From contig NZ_JAQGLB010000006.1 in NCBI RefSeq assembly GCF_027853965.1, positions 248,001-312,000 on the forward strand: DNA of 64,000 nucleotides, written 5' to 3'. Positions 1 through 6,846 of this stretch are shown in pieces. Positions within the stretch are counted from its first letter, which is position 1. The number at the start of each line of letters is the position of its first letter. Origin of the DNA: Saccharopolyspora indica. Its GTDB lineage: Bacteria; Actinomycetota; Actinomycetes; Mycobacteriales; Pseudonocardiaceae. The notes under the pieces are model-generated. The model ran no database searches, was not told the DNA's origin, and saw only the letters and a list, made by a program, of their open reading frames with translations. The position numbers were made by a program, and so were the translations under genes.

Positions 1-1
1 C

Positions 2-805
2 CCCAACGGTTCGGGCAAGACCACCACGATCCGGATGCTGCTCGGGCTCACCGCACCCAGTTCGGGCACCGTCGAACTGCTCGGGCACCAGCTGCCCGAG
101 CACGCGGGGCGCGTGCTGCCCCGGGTCGGTGCGCTGGTCGAAGGGCCCGGTTTCCACCCGTTCCTGTCCGGCCGGGAGAACCTGCTGCGCGGCGCGGCGA
201 TGGAACCGGCGCTGCGCGGCCCGGAGATCCGCGAGGTCGTCGAGCAGGCCCTGGACCGGGTCGGGTTGAGCGCCGCGGCGGGCCGCCGGTACCGGGGCTA
301 CTCGCTGGGCATGAAGCAGCGGCTGGGCCTGGCCGCGGCGCTGCTGGTGCCGCGCGACCTGGTGGTGCTCGACGAGCCGACCAACGGGCTGGACCCGGCG
401 GGCACCCGGGAGATCCGCCGGATCATCGCCGAGCTGCACACCTCGGGCACCACCGTGCTGGTCTCCTCCCACCTGCTGTCGGAGATCGAGGCGACCTGCA
501 CCCACGTCGCGGTCCTGCACCGCGGATCGCTGGTGGCGCAGGGCGAGCTCGCGGGCATGCTGGAAGCCGGCGCGCCGCACCTGCTGGTGTCCACTTCGGA
601 CACCGATGGCGCGGTGCGCGCGCTGCGCGACAAGGGCCTCAAGGCCCGCGAGGAGAGCGGGTGGATCCGGGTGGAGCTCACCGACGCCGAGTCCGACGAG
701 GTGATCGCGATGCTCGTGCACTCCGGCGTCCCGGTGCGCGAGGCACGCCGCTCTCGGACCGGCCTGGAGGACCTCTTCGCACGACTGACGGAGGAAGAGC
801 TGTGA
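2..805 (+). CDS. ABC transporter ATP-binding protein (5' truncated by window edge)
   Basis: ATPase of an ABC-2 type exporter. The open frame runs in from the left edge: the first codons read P-N-G-S-G-K-T-T, the Walker A loop, so roughly 40 N-terminal residues are missing. Further motifs are a BcrA-like signature (YSLGMKQRLGL), Walker B (VVLDEPTNGLDP) and the switch histidine (LVSSHLL). The C-terminal 90 residues form the usual variable accessory domain. The last codons overlap the permease start by 4 bp (GTGA), so the pair is translationally coupled. The substrate cannot be read; bacitracin-type and lantibiotic self-protection exporters share this layout. Confidence 0.93.
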   Translation, partial: PNGSGKTTTIRMLLGLTAPSSGTVELLGHQLPEHAGRVLPRVGALVEGPGFHPFLSGRENLLRGAAMEPALRGPEIREVVEQALDRVGLSAAAGRRYRGYSLGMKQRLGLAAALLVPRDLVVLDEPTNGLDPAGTREIRRIIAELHTSGTTVLVSSHLLSEIEATCTHVAVLHRGSLVAQGELAGMLEAGAPHLLVSTSDTDGAVRALRDKGLKAREESGWIRVELTDAESDEVIAMLVHSGVPVREARRSRTGLEDLFARLTEEEL

Positions 806-1644
806 CCGCGATCGACCTGCCCGCGCGGACCTCCTCTCCCCTCGGGCGGCAGCTCCTGGCCGAGGCGCGGTGGGTGCTGCGCCGCCCGCGCAACCTGCTC
901 GCGCTGCTGATGCTGGCCGCGCTCCCCGTGCTGCTGGGCACCGCGATCGCGCTCACCGGCGGTCCCGGCAGCCGGGGCGGGCCGTCGGTGCTCGCGGCGG
1001 TGGCGGGCAACGGGCTGGTGCTGCCGGTGGCCGCCATCGTGCTCGCCCAGTCGCTGCTGCTGCCGCTGGTGGTGGCGATGGTCGCGGCCGATGCGCTGGC
1101 GGGCGAATCGGCGCACGGCACGCTGCGCGGCCTGCTGCTGGCCCCGGTCGGGCGGGTGCGGCTGGTCGGCGTCAAGGCGTTCGGCGTGCTGGTGCTCGCC
1201 GTGCTCGCCGTGTCCGTCGTCGCGATCAGCGGAGTGCTCACCGGGCTGATCGTGGTCGGCGGCGGTGATCTGGTGACGTTGTCGGGCACCACGGTGTCGT
1301 TCGGCTCCGCGCTCGGCCGGGTGGCGCTGGCGGTGGCCTGGACGGCGGTGCAGATGGCGGCGGTCGGCGCGATCGCGCTGGCGCTGTCCTCGCTGACCGA
1401 GCACCCGCTGGTGGTCGTGGTCGCCACGATGGGCGGGCTGATCACCTTCGGCGTGCTGGGCACCATCCCGGCCCTGGACTGGCTGCAGCCGGTGCTGATC
1501 ACCACCGACTGGTCGGCGGTGCTCGACGTGCTGCGCGATCCGGTCGGCTGGGACGCGATGACCACCGGTCTGCTGCGCGCCGGTTGCTACCTGGTGATCG
1601 GGTTGTCCGCGACCGTGGTCCGCATGGTCACCAAGGACGCCTGA
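802..1644 (+). CDS. ABC-2 type transporter permease
   Basis: A 280-residue integral membrane protein, partner of the preceding ATPase. I chose the GTG at 802 because it overlaps the ATPase stop in a GTGA junction and gives VTAIDLPARTSSPLGRQL, a short cytoplasmic tail before the first hydrophobic helix. About six hydrophobic segments follow, rich in Leu/Val/Ala, with a cytoplasmic-looking ESAHGTLRGLLLAPVGR loop typical of ABC-2 permeases. Together the two proteins make a drug, lipid or peptide exporter; the substrate is unknown. Confidence 0.88.
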   Translation: MTAIDLPARTSSPLGRQLLAEARWVLRRPRNLLALLMLAALPVLLGTAIALTGGPGSRGGPSVLAAVAGNGLVLPVAAIVLAQSLLLPLVVAMVAADALAGESAHGTLRGLLLAPVGRVRLVGVKAFGVLVLAVLAVSVVAISGVLTGLIVVGGGDLVTLSGTTVSFGSALGRVALAVAWTAVQMAAVGAIALALSSLTEHPLVVVVATMGGLITFGVLGTIPALDWLQPVLITTDWSAVLDVLRDPVGWDAMTTGLLRAGCYLVIGLSATVVRMVTKDA

Positions 1645-1782
1645 GCGGCCCGGGGGTCAGCGCAGCACCGCGCAGAGCTCCAGCCAGGCGGCTTTCAGCA
1701 GCAGGCGGGTGGTGCTCGGTCGCTGCCACGAGGTCCGCGTCGACCGCGGCCGGTGTAGGCGCACGTGAAACCTTCCGTTGTC

Positions 1783-1808
1783 GGGTCGAGCGCTGCGGCG
1801 CTCGACCC
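1783..1808. terminator. 11-bp-stem hairpin after the ABC operon
   Basis: GGGTCGAGCGC at 1783-1793 pairs perfectly with GCGCTCGACCC at 1798-1808 around a 4-nt loop. It lies 139 bp past the permease stop. No U-tract follows, as is usual for GC-rich actinobacterial terminators. Confidence 0.6.
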
Positions 1809-1984
1809 GTTTCCCCGACGCCTGGCAAGACTCCGTTGTCCTGCCAGGCCGCACCCGGCCGGGAACGCGTCCCGCCCGTTTCGTGCGACCGATACCTTGC
1901 CCGCTACCGGCGGGTCGGGCAAGGAGGTTTTCGCCCGATCGGCCGAACCTGGCACGCGCATCGCCTCCTGCCCGGGGTTGTGCG
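1809..1984. other. Structured spacer with two further hairpins, no gene
   Basis: GCCTGGCA (1820-1827) pairs with TGCCAGGC (1842-1849), and CTTGCCCG (1896-1903) pairs with CGGGCAAG (1916-1923). With the preceding hairpin this makes three stem-loops in 141 bp. Open frames crossing the region are low in coding character (Arg/Pro/Ser/Thr-rich shadows). It may be the 3' UTR of the ABC operon or a structured RNA; nothing decides between these. Confidence 0.4.
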
Positions 1985-2024
1985 ATACCCCTTGTACCAA
2001 CCCGGAGCCCTGCCCAACCGCAGC

Positions 2025-2132
2025 CCTGCCCAACCGCACCTCAGGGGACCGTGATGCAACCCAGCCACAAGAAACCGCACAACGCAAGAACGACACCAAA
2101 CGCAACCACCACTGAAAAACGCGGAGAGGCGG
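2025..2132 (+). repeat. Leader repeat, copy 1 (upstream of methyltransferase)
   Basis: A 108-bp element matching 12628-12735 in inverted orientation at about 100 of 108 positions. It contains the invariant blocks CCTCAGGGGACCGTGA, AGCCACAAGAAACCGCACAA and CGCAACCACCACTGAAAA, and ends in GCGGAGAGGCGG, which resembles a ribosome-binding site. Weaker similarity extends upstream to ACCCCTTGT near 1988. A perfect 16-bp tandem duplication (GCCCTGCCCAACCGCA, 2007-2022 and 2023-2038) overlaps its left end. Between the repeat and the ATG lies a three-fold 12-nt tandem (AGGCGGaACCGG-type, 2127-2162) absent from copy 2. The similarity resumes at the start codon of the downstream gene. Confidence 0.85.
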
Positions 2133-2166
2133 AACCGGAGGCGGGACCGGAGGCGGGACAGCGCGC

Positions 2167-2901
2167 ATGACCGACCGATCGACGCCGCCGGTGTTCACCC
2201 GCGTGCTGCCCCTGCTGACGTCCGTCCCGGACGACCCGGACTTCGAGCACGGCTACCTGGACCTGCTCGGCGGCGAGGCCGGGGAGCCGTCCGGGCCGAT
2301 CCAGTCCTTCTGGGAGTCCGGGCCCGGTTCCGGGCTCTACGACCACGTGCAGTCCATCGCCCGCCGGGTGGCACCGGCCTGGTACCGGATCCCGGCCCGC
2401 AGCCGCCCGCCCGAAGGCGGCCGGGTGCTCGACATCGGCTGCGGCCCGGGCAACGCCACCGCCGCGCTGGGCCGCCAGGTCGGCCCGGCCGGGCTCGCCA
2501 TCGGACTGGACATCTCCCGGCCCATGCTGGCGCGGGCGGCGCGCGGTGAAACCTCCGGCAACGTCGGGTTCATCCGCGCCGACGCGCGCGATCTGCCGTT
2601 CCCGGAGGGCACCTTCGACCTGGTCACCAGCTTCGCGGCGCTGCAGCTGATCCCGGCGCCGGAGGAGGTCCTGGCCGCGGCGTGCCGCACGCTCGTCCCG
2701 GGCGGCTGGCTGGCGGTCATGGTGCCGACGCCGCACGACGGGTTCCTGCACGTGGTCTCGCGGCTGGTCGGCGACCGCACCGGGCTGGCCTTCTTCGACC
2801 CGGACCAGATCGCCGAGCAGCTCGACGACGGCGGCATGCGCTCGGTGCACACCCACCGGACCGGCCCGGTGCTCTGGATCAACGCCCAGCGCCCCGGCTG
2901 A
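2167..2901 (+). CDS. SAM-dependent methyltransferase, class I
   Basis: A 244-residue Rossmann-fold methyltransferase. Motif I, VLDIGCGPGN, is near residues 87-96, followed by the acidic strand-2 position in GLDISRPML, and DARDLPFPEGTFDLVTS carries the motif II/III region seen in ubiquinone/menaquinone-type (Methyltransf_11) enzymes. A C-terminal sheet region completes a normal-length domain. The substrate is not evident. The ATG at 2167 is preceded by the leader repeat and an expanded purine-rich tract. Its first dozen codons (MTDxxxPPVFxR) match those of the unrelated gene at 12412-12621, so this N-terminus may have come with the repeat. It converges with the MerR gene, 6 bp away. Confidence 0.85.
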   Translation: MTDRSTPPVFTRVLPLLTSVPDDPDFEHGYLDLLGGEAGEPSGPIQSFWESGPGSGLYDHVQSIARRVAPAWYRIPARSRPPEGGRVLDIGCGPGNATAALGRQVGPAGLAIGLDISRPMLARAARGETSGNVGFIRADARDLPFPEGTFDLVTSFAALQLIPAPEEVLAAACRTLVPGGWLAVMVPTPHDGFLHVVSRLVGDRTGLAFFDPDQIAEQLDDGGMRSVHTHRTGPVLWINAQRPG

Positions 2902-2907
2902 CGGCGG

Positions 2908-3279
2908 TCAGGACCGGCGGAGGTTGGGCCGGGACTTGCTCAGGTAGTCGTCGATGGCCGAGAGGTTGTCGCTCAGCGCCTCGACGCGCTGCTGGATCTT
3001 CGCCCGCTCCCGCTCCAGGTTGGCCAGCATCTCCGGTGCGACGACGCGCATGTGGATCGCGCCCGGCCGGTCCAGGCACGGCAAGATGTCGCGGATGATG
3101 CGGGTCGGGATGCCGGAGTCCAGCAGGCCCCGGATCTTGCGCACCCGGTCCACCGAACCATCGCCGTAGACGCGGTGCCCGTGCTCGTCGCGCTCCGGGC
3201 GGATCAGGTCCTGCTCCTCGTAGTAGCGCAGCAACCGGACCGACACCCCGGTCCGCTCGGCCAGTTCACCGATCCGCAC
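2908..3279 (-). CDS. MerR family transcriptional regulator
   Basis: A 123-residue DNA-binding activator/repressor. The N-terminus RIGELAERTGVSVRLLRYYE is the classic MerR winged helix-turn-helix with the LRYYE turn, followed by RPERDEHGHRVY and a coiled-coil dimer helix rich in Glu/Arg near residues 75-115. No effector-binding domain or metal-binding Cys cluster follows, so it is a short MerR of the multidrug or small-ligand type. The GTG at 3279 is chosen because AGGAGG lies 5 nt upstream; an upstream start at 3309 would lack such a site. Divergent from an MFS exporter across a palindrome. Confidence 0.9.
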   Translation of the reverse strand: MRIGELAERTGVSVRLLRYYEEQDLIRPERDEHGHRVYGDGSVDRVRKIRGLLDSGIPTRIIRDILPCLDRPGAIHMRVVAPEMLANLERERAKIQQRVEALSDNLSAIDDYLSKSRPNLRRS

Positions 3280-3346
3280 CCGTACCTCCTCGCGCCCGCA
3301 CCCCGCCATTATCCGAACCTGGCGGAGTGCGCCAGATCACGCTTGC

Positions 3347-3364
3347 CCTCACACCCGTGTGAGG
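3347..3364. promoter_or_regulatory. Probable MerR operator
   Basis: CCTCACAC-CC-GTGTGAGG is a perfect 18-bp palindrome in the 102-bp divergent spacer. A TTGCCC hexamer at 3343-3348 overlaps its left edge, placing the dyad inside the spacer of a promoter reading toward the MFS gene, the usual MerR arrangement. Confidence 0.75.
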
Positions 3365-3381
3365 TGCGCAGGGTCGGGCGC

Positions 3382-4566
3382 ATGGATCTCGCATCGAACC
3401 GCGCCCTACCGCTCGGCGCGCTGCTGGCGTTCGCCACGGTGGTGCTGCTGGGCTGCCTGACCGAAACGCTGCCCGCCGGTGTGCTGCTGCCGATGAGCGC
3501 CGACCTGCGGGTTTCGGAGTCGCAGGCCGGTCAGCTCGTCGCGGTCTACGCGATCAGCACCGCCGCGACCTCGGTCCCGCTGACCGCGCTGACCCGGCGG
3601 CTGCCGCGCCGCGCACTGCTGCTCGGGCTGATCCTCGGGTTCGCGGCGGTCAACGCCGTCACCGCGGTCTCGCCCTGGTACCCGCTGACGCTGGTGGCCC
3701 GCGTGCTCGCCGGTGCGGTGTCCGGCGTGATGTGGGCGATGATCGCCGGTTACGCCATGCGGATCGTGCCCGCCGAGCGCGCCGGGCGGGCGCTGGCGAT
3801 CGCGATGGCGGGCACCCCGATCGGCTTCGCGATCGGCGTGCCCGCGGGGACGGTGCTGGGCGAAATCGTCGGCTGGCGCTACGCATTCGGCGTCATGGCG
3901 GTGCTCGCCGTCGCGCTGGTCGGCTGGGTGCTGTGGCAGGTCCCGCCGCTGGACGGGCAGTCGGCGCAGCAGCGCGGCGGTGCCGGAGACGTGCTCACCG
4001 CACCGGGCTTCCGCACGGTGCTCGTCATGACCTTCGCCCTGGCGCTCGGGCACAACGTCCTCTACACCTACGTCGGCCCGGTTCTCGCCGGCGCAGGCCG
4101 GATCGAGCTGCTCAGCACCGCGCTGCTGGTCTTCGGGCTCGCCTCCGTGCTGGGCCTGTGGATCACCGGATCGGTCGTCGACCGCCGGTTGCAGCTGCTG
4201 ATCCGCTGCTCGACCTCGCTGGTCGCCGCGGCCGCGGCGCTGATCGGCGGTGCCGCGCAGTGGCCGGTGGCACTGCTGCTCGCCGCAGCGGTGTGGGGTG
4301 TCGCTTTCGGCGGTGCGCCAACGATGTTCCCCGCCGCGGCCGCGAGAATCGCCGGACGTGACGCCGACCTGGCGCAGTCGCTGACCATCACCGTCTGGAA
4401 CGTCGCGATCGCGGCGGGCGCCTACCTCGGCGGAGCGGCGCTCGACCTCGCGGGCAGCGCGGCACCGCTGCCCTGGCTGGCGGCGGCCTTGGCCGCCACC
4501 GCGTTCGGGATCGCCGCCCGCTCCGGGACGGCCGAGCTCAGCCCAGCGCGCTGTACTGCTCTATGA
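3382..4566 (+). CDS. MFS drug/arabinose-type efflux transporter
   Basis: A 394-residue major facilitator of the DHA1 type with twelve predicted helices. The first helix (ALLAFATVVLLGCLTETLPAG) carries the ETLPAGxL signature of the AraJ/YdhP-like efflux group; RVLAGAVSGVMWAM and the GTPIGFAIGVPAG motif C-like segment of antiporters follow. The ATG at 3382 directly precedes the first helix. It is divergent from the MerR regulator and probably controlled by it through the palindrome at 3347-3364. Its 3' end overlaps the convergent XRE gene by 29 bp. Confidence 0.88.
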   Translation: MDLASNRALPLGALLAFATVVLLGCLTETLPAGVLLPMSADLRVSESQAGQLVAVYAISTAATSVPLTALTRRLPRRALLLGLILGFAAVNAVTAVSPWYPLTLVARVLAGAVSGVMWAMIAGYAMRIVPAERAGRALAIAMAGTPIGFAIGVPAGTVLGEIVGWRYAFGVMAVLAVALVGWVLWQVPPLDGQSAQQRGGAGDVLTAPGFRTVLVMTFALALGHNVLYTYVGPVLAGAGRIELLSTALLVFGLASVLGLWITGSVVDRRLQLLIRCSTSLVAAAAALIGGAAQWPVALLLAAAVWGVAFGGAPTMFPAAAARIAGRDADLAQSLTITVWNVAIAAGAYLGGAALDLAGSAAPLPWLAAALAATAFGIAARSGTAELSPARCTAL

Positions 4567-5380
4567 GCCGGTGCAGCAGCGCCCGGGCCTCGGGGCCTTC
4601 GAGGGAGGCCGACAGCAGCACGTCGAAGAGCCGGTCGAAGCGCTCCAGGTCGTCGGGATCGGTGATGGTCATCTCCGTGTTCACCGTTTCCACCAGGGCC
4701 ATCTCGTCGATGATGACGAAGCCGTGCTGCGGGACAGCGCTCAGCTGCACGTCCATCGGCAGCACCGCCAGCCGCAACGTCGACATGCCCGCCAGCGCCA
4801 GCAACCGGTCCAGCTGCCCGACCATCACCTGCGGCGGCGCGATCGGGTGCCGCAGGCCCGCTTCCGAGCACACGATCTGCACCTCGGTCCGCGGCCGGTA
4901 GAGGACCTCCTGCCGGGCCATCCGGCGCTCGACCGACTCGGCGACGTCCAGCCGGTTCTGGTGCAGCACCGCCACCGCCTCGAACATGTGCCGGGCGTAC
5001 TCGGCGGTCTGCACCAGGCCGGGCACCATCGCGATCTCGAACAGCCGGATGCGCTCGGCGTCGTGCTCCAGCTGCTTGCCGTACTCCTGCCGGGCGCTGT
5101 TGCCGGTGCGCAGCTGGCGCTTCCAGCTCGCCGCCTCCAGGCGGATCTCGCGCAGCTCCTGCCGCAGCTCGGCCTCGACGGCATCGTCGGCGCCGGTCAG
5201 CCGGCAGTAGACGACCACGTCGGCGTCGGAGACCGACTGGTTGGCCGTCTCCATCCGCGAGACCTTCGACGCGGTCCACCCGGCTCGTTGCGCGAACTGC
5301 TTGCCGGACAGCCCCGCTTCCACGCGCAATCGCCGCAATGCGTCGCCGAACGCCAGGCGGCGGGTATCGGGATCACTCAC
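4538..5380 (-). CDS. Scr1-type XRE regulator (HTH plus DUF5753)
   Basis: A 280-residue helix-turn-helix protein. An XRE domain covers residues 10-65 (LRVEAGLSGKQFAQRAGW then SKVSRMETANQSVS), and a DUF5753-like domain fills the remainder with its hallmarks: EIAMVPGLVQTAEYARHMF, RRMARQEVLYRP, LPMDVQLSAVPQHGFVIID. Such proteins are annotated as antitoxin-like regulators (Scr1 family) in actinomycetes. GTG start at 5380 overlaps the upstream gene in a GTGA junction. It is the last gene of the 6122-4538 cassette and may repress that operon and the divergent zinc-protein promoter. Confidence 0.88.
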   Translation of the reverse strand: MSDPDTRRLAFGDALRRLRVEAGLSGKQFAQRAGWTASKVSRMETANQSVSDADVVVYCRLTGADDAVEAELRQELREIRLEAASWKRQLRTGNSARQEYGKQLEHDAERIRLFEIAMVPGLVQTAEYARHMFEAVAVLHQNRLDVAESVERRMARQEVLYRPRTEVQIVCSEAGLRHPIAPPQVMVGQLDRLLALAGMSTLRLAVLPMDVQLSAVPQHGFVIIDEMALVETVNTEMTITDPDDLERFDRLFDVLLSASLEGPEARALLHRLIEQYSALG

Positions 5381-5913
5381 CGGCGCCTCCCCAGATCGTG
5401 CCGGTAGACGAACAACGGCACCGCGTGCTCGCACGCGGCGCCCCACCAGTTCCGGTACTGGTTCACCTCCCCCGGGCTGGCGATGATCTCGGTGCCAGCG
5501 AACCGCTGGTCCTCGAAGTGCATCAGCGCAACCCGCGCCTCGTCGAAGAGCCAGAAGTCGTGGGCGGGCAGGCCCAGCGACCGCGCGCGGGACTCGGTGA
5601 GCACCCGCACGTCCTCGCCGGCGGCGACGTTGGCGCGGCCGACGTCGAGCTGCCACAACTGGTATTCGGTCGGCGGTTCCCGGTAGACGCGCACCCGGGC
5701 GATCAACCGCCCCGCCCGGGTCGCCGCCGCCACCTGGTCCAGCCAGGGGCGCAGCCAGGCCAGGTCATCGTGCTGACCGGCCCGCCAGCGCCGCCAGGGT
5801 TCGGCCTCGGCCGGCTGGCGGTAGGTGCCCTGGCACTCCCACCGCCACGCCCGGTGCCGGAACGAGCGCAGGAGTTCGTCGAACTCCGCGCCCGGTAATA
5901 CCCAGGAACTCAC
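5377..5913 (-). CDS. DUF6879 family protein
   Basis: A 178-residue protein of the DUF6879 group, which recurs in actinomycetes next to Scr1-type regulators. Visible hallmarks are EFDELLRSFRHRAWRWE near the start, GRLIARVRVYREPPTEYQLW in the middle, and the FWLFDE...ALMHFED segment. Both ends overlap the neighbouring genes by 4 bp (GTGA), so the three genes form one tight transcription unit. A partner role for the DNA-binding protein (toxin-like or signalling) is suspected from conserved neighbourhood only; no catalytic motif is visible. Confidence 0.8.
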   Translation of the reverse strand: MSSWVLPGAEFDELLRSFRHRAWRWECQGTYRQPAEAEPWRRWRAGQHDDLAWLRPWLDQVAAATRAGRLIARVRVYREPPTEYQLWQLDVGRANVAAGEDVRVLTESRARSLGLPAHDFWLFDEARVALMHFEDQRFAGTEIIASPGEVNQYRNWWGAACEHAVPLFVYRHDLGRRR

Positions 5914-6122
5914 GGCGCCGCCTTCGGCACGAAGACGTCCAGCAAGGCGGCGGGCACCTCGACCGCCGTCTCGTGGTCGGGCAGACCTCGTTCGCGCAAC
6001 GCGGCCAGCGCCTCCGGATCGGTGACCTTGTAGCCCTGAACGACGTAAGTGCCCTGGTCGGTGCTGTAGAGCGTGGGGCAGGTTCCGGCGTGGGACGTCG
6101 TTCCCTGGAAGGTCAACTTCAC
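5910..6122 (-). CDS. Small protein of the Scr1/DUF6879 cassette
   Basis: A 70-residue protein (starts VKLTFQGTTSHAGTCPTLY) with one conserved-looking stretch, TCPTLYSTDQGTYVVQGYKV, and an acidic second half ending AALLDVFVPKAAP. I recognise the type as the short first gene that accompanies DUF6879 genes but know no function. The GTG at 6122 has AGGAGG 5 nt upstream and is the first gene of the operon. The Val-Pro-x-x-Leu-Leu-Asp ending is shared by similar cassettes in my recollection; this is not verified. Confidence 0.75.
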   Translation of the reverse strand: MKLTFQGTTSHAGTCPTLYSTDQGTYVVQGYKVTDPEALAALRERGLPDHETAVEVPAALLDVFVPKAAP

Positions 6123-6147
6123 CTGTTCCTCCTCTTTCGGAAGACTT

Positions 6148-6164
6148 TTGCATCGTCCGTGCAA
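6148..6164. promoter_or_regulatory. Inverted repeat upstream of Scr1 cassette
   Basis: TTGCA (6148-6152) and TGCAA (6160-6164) flank a 7-nt spacer, with another TGCA at 6169-6172. It is a plausible operator for the Scr1-type HTH protein. Confidence 0.4.
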
Positions 6165-6285
6165 TACGTGCATTCGGTCAAGGCTCGGGGCACTCCGCAA
6201 CTCGGACAGCCGAACCGGGTGACGGGCAGTTGCCGTGATCCACTCGGCCGTTCGGCTGGAATTCCAAGATGATTGCGCGGATTGC

Positions 6286-6315
6286 TTGAAATGCCGATGC
6301 GGCCGTTCCCATACT
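6286..6315 (+). promoter_or_regulatory. Sigma-70-like promoter
   Basis: TTGAAA at 6286-6291 and CATACT at 6310-6315 are separated by 18 bp, reading toward the small zinc-protein genes. Confidence 0.5.
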
Positions 6316-6357
6316 GGCGTTGGCCGGGGGACCACAGACCGAGAGGCGGGCGAGCAC

Positions 6358-6435
6358 GTGAACATCAGCCGGTTCCCGATGGGCACGATCCCCCTCCCGC
6401 CCGCCTCTCGCCCGGCCCCGGGAGCGGCGGCGTGA
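6358..6435 (+). CDS. Very small protein (25 aa), coupled to the next gene
   Basis: The reading frame V-N-I-S-R-F-P-M-G-T-I-P-L-P-P then Ala/Pro-rich begins at a GTG about 42 bp downstream of the promoter-like hexamers and ends in a GTGA overlap with the following gene. The exact 4-bp coupling, and GAGAGG 9 nt upstream, are the main reasons to believe it. It could act as a leader peptide setting translation of the downstream protein. No homology recognised. Confidence 0.45.
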   Translation: MNISRFPMGTIPLPPASRPAPGAAA

Positions 6436-6665
6436 TCGGACTGCAGCAGACCGAGCGGCACTACTGGTTGCCCGCTCCGGATCCGGACACGGGCGTCTTC
6501 GCGCGGCACGCCTTCCACGGCCGCCGCTGGGAGGGCCAACCGGTGGACGTGGCCGCGTGCGGCGCCGAGGTCGCGATGGCCGTGCCCAGCGAGATGGACT
6601 GGCGGACGGCACCGACCTGCATGGCGTGCAACGAGTTCCTGAAGAGCAGGCAGACCGCGCCCTGA
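6432..6665 (+). CDS. Small putative zinc-binding protein
   Basis: A 77-residue protein that starts IGLQQTERHYWLPAPDPD and carries Cys35 (AACGAE) plus a late CMAC pair (TCMACNEFLK). The spacing resembles the short actinomycete zinc-finger proteins found beside Scr1/DUF397-type regulatory cassettes, whose usual signature is HYW...CG...CxxC. The GTG start overlaps the 25-codon frame before it. It faces away from the Scr1 cassette across a 235-bp control region. Zinc binding is inferred from the cysteines only. Confidence 0.7.
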   Translation: MIGLQQTERHYWLPAPDPDTGVFARHAFHGRRWEGQPVDVAACGAEVAMAVPSEMDWRTAPTCMACNEFLKSRQTAP

Positions 6666-6846
6666 CGCGGTCCCGAGAACCTCCGGCCCGGTGTTGAACC
6701 CCGACTCGCACCGGGCCGGACCCACCAACCTCCACAGTGGACTCCGATGGCGGTGGTGAGGCATCCGGGCGAATGACAAACCCGTCCTGGAGCCGGAAAC
6801 TGGCTGCGGCCGACCCGATCGGGCCGGCCCCGCCAGAGGAGGTCCG

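Noticed and set aside
1765..2115. A 116-codon frame across the hairpin spacer and leader repeat
   Set aside because: Composition is Arg/Pro/Thr/Ser shadow-like, it crosses three hairpins, and the same repeat is non-coding in the other copy.
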